DNA from: an uncultured Trichococcus sp.
GTDB taxonomy: Bacteria > Bacillota > Bacilli > Lactobacillales > Aerococcaceae
DNA: 64,000 nucleotides
Direction: 5' to 3'
Assembly: GCF_963667775.1 (NCBI RefSeq)
Contig: NZ_OY764015.1
Span: 1,381,168-1,445,167 of the forward strand
Each line of letters begins with the position of its first letter. The stretch's first letter is position 1. Below are positions 60,135-64,000 of the stretch, piece by piece. The notes under the pieces are model-generated. The model did no database searches. It saw only the letters and a list, made by a program, of their open reading frames with translations, and was not told the origin of the DNA. The position numbers and the translations under genes are program-made.

Positions 60135-60767
60135 TCATCGGCCAAGTCGAGTCTTTTTTTCAATGTACCCTATTTCTTCCATCAACTGAATGGTTTTCCG
60201 CAACGCATATCTCCCCTTCTCAAGTTCGTCGGGATTCAAGTAGTTCAGACGCATTCGCCTGCTCCGGTTGCGGGAACGTGCGATCAATTCCTCATCGCTT
60301 GCATCAGTGAAATAAACCCTACCCGGCAACAGCTTGTTTTCGAACAATTTGATGGCATCGAATTCCTTGGAGCCGCAAAAATAGATGGACCATACCGCTT
60401 GAAATAGTCCTTGATCCCATATATGAAGGTGATCCGCATCATTCTTCAAAGAATACAGGTGCACATTCAAATGCCAGTTGGACAAAACCGAATACAGATC
60501 CTTTGCATTTTTTTGACCAGACGAGAGAATGATTTTTGTATCCCGCAAAAAAGCACGCGGGGATCGCATAAACACCTGCAACATATAAAAAAGCTTTATG
60601 GCTTGTCTGCCGAGCTTGATCTTGGGCAGTCTTGCATTTACATCGATCGATTCCGGATCACTTTTTTTCAGATTTGCGACTAAAGTCGTTTTACCGGAGG
60701 AAGGCATCCCCAGCGCTTCGGCATAATTGCTTTTGCTGGCATATTTTTGCGACTTCAAAACATACAT
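60135..60767 (-). CDS. P-loop protein of the polysaccharide cluster, function unknown
   Basis: The 210-residue cytoplasmic protein has a clear Walker A near the N-terminus (ALGMPSSGKTTLVANL) and a later FTDASDEELIARSRNRSRRM, an Arg-rich lid-like segment as in nucleoside or sugar kinases. No other family mark is recognised. ATG 60767 follows AAAGGGG; the 11-codon upstream extension is not supported. It lies between the dehydratase and aminotransferase genes on the same strand (33 and 42 bp gaps). A kinase acting on a sugar or lipid carrier is possible but unproven. Confidence 0.6.
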   Translation of the reverse strand: MYVLKSQKYASKSNYAEALGMPSSGKTTLVANLKKSDPESIDVNARLPKIKLGRQAIKLFYMLQVFMRSPRAFLRDTKIILSSGQKNAKDLYSVLSNWHLNVHLYSLKNDADHLHIWDQGLFQAVWSIYFCGSKEFDAIKLFENKLLPGRVYFTDASDEELIARSRNRSRRMRLNYLNPDELEKGRYALRKTIQLMEEIGYIEKKTRLGR

Positions 60768-60800
60768 GTCCAAGTCCCCTTTCCCATCGAATAAATGCAC

Positions 60801-62621
60801 CTATTGGTGTCTGCAGGCATAGTTGATCAGGGTGTCCTTGACTTCTTCCGCAGGCAGATTCTCAAGATTGGCCGCGAAAGCGACCGTTTCCTCCAGAGGA
60901 TAGCGGGATGCCTTGCCGACAAAGATCTTGTCGTATACTTTCCGTTCAAGCGCGCTCCGGTCGGCCAGCAGTTCTTCGTATATTTTTTCGCCCGGACGGA
61001 TTCCCGTCTCGATGATTGGGATTTCCTCTTCCGTGTAGCCTGAAAGTTTGATCATCTTTTTGGCCAAATCGTGTATCTTGACGGGCTCGCCCATATCCAG
61101 AATGAAAATCTCCCCGCCACGGGCCAGCACCCCGGCTTGGATGACCAGACGGCTGGCTTCCGGGATGGTCATGAAGTAGCGGATCATTCGGAAATCGGTC
61201 ACCGTGACCGGCCCGCCCTTCGCAATCTGATCCTTGAACAGCGGGATGACGCTGCCGCGGCTTCCCAGCACATTGCCGAAGCGGACGGCCGCAAAATTGG
61301 TCTGGCCCGGCTCATTCAGTGCGGTCACAATCATCTCTGCCAAACGTTTCGTCGAACCCATAACATTTGTCGGACGCACTGCCTTGTCCGTCGAAATCAT
61401 GATGAAGCTCCCCACCCCGGCTGCTTTGGCGGCTTCCGCCATGTTCTTGCTGCCGAAGACGTTGTTCTTCACCGCTTCGAGCGGATTCCACTCCATCAAA
61501 GGGACATGTTTATGCGCAGCAGCATGGAATACGTAGTCGGGACGGTATTTTCCCATGACATGAAAAATCCTTTTCCGGTCCTGTACATCCGCGATGACCG
61601 GCACAATGGCGATGGCGTTGCCGTAGCGGCCCGATAACTCCTTGTGGATCAAGTAAATGGAGTTTTCCCCATGCCCCAAAAGAATGATGCTTTTCGGCTC
61701 GAACCGCGCCACTTGGCGACAGATTTCCGACCCTATTGAACCGCCGGCCCCGCTGATGAGGACCGTCTTCCCTTTGATTTTGTCGCAAATCAGTTCGTTA
61801 TCCAGTGTTACCTCATCCCTACCCAGAAGGTCACAGACGTCGAGGTCTCGGAAGCGATTCACAGACAGTTTCCCCATCATGACGTCCTCTATCTTCGGCA
61901 TCTGATTGACTTTCACTCCTGCTTGGTTGCAGATGTCGAGTATGCGCTCCATATCGTTTGCCTTCAAAGAGGGGATGGCGATCGTCACCTGGTCGATGTG
62001 CAGTTCATTCACGAGGTCCGGAATATCCTCTTCCTTGCCCAAAATAGGGATGTCCATCAGACGTGAGCACTGCTTGCTCTCATCCTGGTCGACGATGCCG
62101 ACAATCTCAATTGCATTCGGACGGCGCATCAGACTGGAAATGAAGATGCTCCCTCCTTCGCCTGCACCGACAACCAGGGTCCGGATTTTCCCCTTATCTT
62201 CGGTGCGCATTCGTTGAGTAACCCCCTCATGGTATTCGTGGATGCCGCGCCAAATGATCCGGATTCCAGGAATGAACGTCATGGAAAAAAAGTACATCAA
62301 CAGAATGTAACGCATGCTCACCAGACGGATCAAACCGGTGGATATGATCGCAGACAGCAGGAAAGCTATGCTCAGTGTCCGGACGGTACTGACGATTTCA
62401 TTGACGCCGGTGTAGTCGGGGATATTCGCAAACAGATGCCGACTCCCCCCCACCAAAAGGTAAATGCCGGCCGTGATTCCGATCATCGTAATATAAAAGA
62501 CAGTCGGTTGGCTGATGTAGTTCTCCAACAACCAATATGCCAACACTGCCGCAAGCACAATGCAGGCGGTGTCCGCCAACATAAGCAAGATAGCCTTCCT
62601 CCTACGAGAGAACGCTTTCAT
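60801..62621 (-). CDS. CapD/PglF-like nucleotide-sugar 4,6-dehydratase
   Basis: 606 residues. Four N-terminal transmembrane helices (~10-120) are followed by a CoA-binding-like fold (RTLVVGAGEGGSIFISSLM) and the catalytic extended-SDR domain (~275-600): TVLISGAGGSIGSEICRQV, HAAAHKHVPLME, STDKAVRPTNVMGSTKR (Met replaces the usual Tyr, as in PglF/FlaA1-type dehydratases) and VRFGNVLGSRGSVIPLF. It converts UDP-GlcNAc to a UDP-4-keto-6-deoxy sugar. GGTGA points to ATG 62621. The DegT aminotransferase downstream is the expected next enzyme. Confidence 0.92.
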   Translation of the reverse strand: MKAFSRRRKAILLMLADTACIVLAAVLAYWLLENYISQPTVFYITMIGITAGIYLLVGGSRHLFANIPDYTGVNEIVSTVRTLSIAFLLSAIISTGLIRLVSMRYILLMYFFSMTFIPGIRIIWRGIHEYHEGVTQRMRTEDKGKIRTLVVGAGEGGSIFISSLMRRPNAIEIVGIVDQDESKQCSRLMDIPILGKEEDIPDLVNELHIDQVTIAIPSLKANDMERILDICNQAGVKVNQMPKIEDVMMGKLSVNRFRDLDVCDLLGRDEVTLDNELICDKIKGKTVLISGAGGSIGSEICRQVARFEPKSIILLGHGENSIYLIHKELSGRYGNAIAIVPVIADVQDRKRIFHVMGKYRPDYVFHAAAHKHVPLMEWNPLEAVKNNVFGSKNMAEAAKAAGVGSFIMISTDKAVRPTNVMGSTKRLAEMIVTALNEPGQTNFAAVRFGNVLGSRGSVIPLFKDQIAKGGPVTVTDFRMIRYFMTIPEASRLVIQAGVLARGGEIFILDMGEPVKIHDLAKKMIKLSGYTEEEIPIIETGIRPGEKIYEELLADRSALERKVYDKIFVGKASRYPLEETVAFAANLENLPAEEVKDTLINYACRHQ

Positions 62622-62733
62622 TTCGTTCACCATCCATTCAAAAATAGATTTCGTTTATCAGCCGAACAACCTAACGGACCCGCTCAACCATGAGGCAAAA
62701 ATCCGCCTCATTCCTTATCCATATCGTGTATCC

Positions 62734-64000
62734 TCAGTCATTGTCTTTGTGTATCTTTTCCACAGCCGGAGCCTTTCCCCGCTTTTTTATCAAGCCACTC
62801 AGAAGCGAAACAAACGGTTCGTATCCTTTCGTGACCCATAAATAGGCACCATACAGAACCATTGTCAAAAACAACTTGAAGCCAAACGACAAGAGCACAC
62901 TTGCGATGGGTACGTAGGGCGTCACTAGTTCCAGGATGGCCACCATGATTACTATAGCCAGCAGATCCTTTGAAAAATGTGCCAAGAACCCAATCGGTGA
63001 TTTATGGAATCCCTTCATCATCAGCATCGTTATTGTAGTCAACATATTGCCCCAATTCGCTACTGCCACAAGCAGCGCGATCGTTTCGATGTCCCCACTC
63101 ATCACTCCCAGGATGATGAATACACCGGTAAAAACGGCATTGATGCACCCGGCTTTAAACAATGTCTTTGTGTCGCCGAGGCTTTGGAAGATGGCTTTAC
63201 TGGTTGATACAAAAAGGATGGGGTAAATGGCGGTCGATAAATATTGGAAAGGTTTGACTGCCTGCAGCCACTGATTCCCATAGAGCAAGGCAATGATTTC
63301 ATATCCAGCCGAAAAACAGAACGGGATGCAGAAGGTCGCAACTTTTGAGATCAGTTCCTGAATCTTCATGTACTTGACGTAAATGATCTCTTTCGCGTGT
63401 TGATATTCGGACAGGATGGGGTGCAGAACCGGCGCGATGATGCCGCCGGTAAAGTTGACAGGGTATTTCGTTATTTTGTATGCCATGTCGTAAAAAGCCA
63501 ATGGTTTGCTTCCTAAAACAATACCGATCAACAAATTGTCCAAGTTCTGTTCGAAATAATTCATCAGATTCGAGGCAAATTGAAACAAGCTGAACGCCGC
63601 CACCCCTTTGATTGCCGCAAAGTTGATTCTGGCTGTGACCTTTACTTTTGAAGTCCGTTTATTCCAGATGAATTTCATGAACGCGGAAGCGATCGATTGC
63701 CAGATGAGCGCGTAATACTTGAAGCCGAGCAGAGCCAAAAGAATGGCCAAACCAAAACCAGCAACATCAACGACAATGACCCGGATGCCGATGAGGGCAA
63801 ATCTTTTTTCCTTCATCAATACCGCTTTCGGAACCATGTTGATCGTATTGAAAAATACGGACAGAGAGAGGATGATGCAGATCATGATATACACGTCGCT
63901 GTTGTAGATGCGGGCTATGGGATATCCCGCTAACATGAACAGCCCCGCCAACAGGAACCCGAGAAACAGGGTAAAAGTAAAGATGGAATCGATATCCACC
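62734..64000 (-). CDS. Polysaccharide flippase 2 (WzxC/RfbX-like), 5' end outside window
   Basis: At least 421 residues with about 10-12 transmembrane helices, of the lipopolysaccharide-exporter group of the flippase superfamily (VFFNTINMVPKAVLMKEKRF, FSLFQFASNLMNYFEQNLDN, LIGIVLGSKPLAFYDMAYKI, and the loop GGIIAPVLHPILSEYQ). The reading frame is open to the window edge, so the N-terminus is missing. It is a different subfamily from the flippase at 45345. Upstream member of the dehydratase/aminotransferase group. Confidence 0.88.
   Translation of the reverse strand, partial: VDIDSIFTFTLFLGFLLAGLFMLAGYPIARIYNSDVYIMICIILSLSVFFNTINMVPKAVLMKEKRFALIGIRVIVVDVAGFGLAILLALLGFKYYALIWQSIASAFMKFIWNKRTSKVKVTARINFAAIKGVAAFSLFQFASNLMNYFEQNLDNLLIGIVLGSKPLAFYDMAYKITKYPVNFTGGIIAPVLHPILSEYQHAKEIIYVKYMKIQELISKVATFCIPFCFSAGYEIIALLYGNQWLQAVKPFQYLSTAIYPILFVSTSKAIFQSLGDTKTLFKAGCINAVFTGVFIILGVMSGDIETIALLVAVANWGNMLTTITMLMMKGFHKSPIGFLAHFSKDLLAIVIMVAILELVTPYVPIASVLLSFGFKLFLTMVLYGAYLWVTKGYEPFVSLLSGLIKKRGKAPAVEKIHKDND

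Overview
The window looks like chromosome of a Gram-positive member of the Lactobacillales, moderate in GC, most like Carnobacteriaceae such as Trichococcus. This rests on the lacFEG lactose PTS, BY-kinase (CpsC/CpsD/CpsB) capsule systems, LCP ligases, GW-module wall hydrolases, DUF1659/DUF2922 proteins and AGGAGG ribosome sites. The genus is inference only. No rRNA or tRNA gene was recognised.

Layout. 0-9 kb: a recX-mutY operon, a stress protein, a ComK-like regulator divergent from a small sigma factor that is followed by a DUF1659/DUF2922/amidase cassette, an RloA-RloB defence pair and a YdcF-like protein. 9.2-10.8 kb: a complete IS4-type element. 10.9-17 kb: an SDR dehydrogenase whose ribosome site points to an ATA codon, a GtrA/GtrB/acyltransferase wall-decoration group, an FMN oxidoreductase, a structured RNA and a Zur-type zinT. 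17-29 kb: a GW-module glucosaminidase, a LacR-like regulator with a HAD protein, the lacFEG operon (carrying a scar of deleted lacABCD), a second copy of the structured RNA and a GW-module amidase. 29-64 kb: a large exopolysaccharide/capsule locus. It holds an EpsG-type polymerase, glycosyltransferases, galU, galE, three LCP proteins, a 2075-residue protein with seven NodB domains, two flippases, three cpsC/cpsD pairs with one cpsB, and an amino-sugar module (CapD/PglF-like dehydratase plus DegT aminotransferase).

How the genes work together. GalU and GalE supply UDP-sugars, the dehydratase/aminotransferase pair supplies a 4-amino-6-deoxy sugar, the transferases build the unit, the flippases and EpsG export and polymerise it, CpsC/CpsD/CpsB control chain length by tyrosine phosphorylation, and LCP proteins attach the polymer to the wall. 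The lac operon imports and hydrolyses lactose, but this copy has lost the tagatose-6-phosphate genes.

Non-coding DNA is unusually structured. Six intergenic sites carry the same element, three imperfect hairpins spaced 50-52 bp. Two sites carry a long structured RNA whose two duplicated arms differ by compensatory base-pair changes. One site has an exact 104-bp tandem repeat with a solitary relative 27 kb away.
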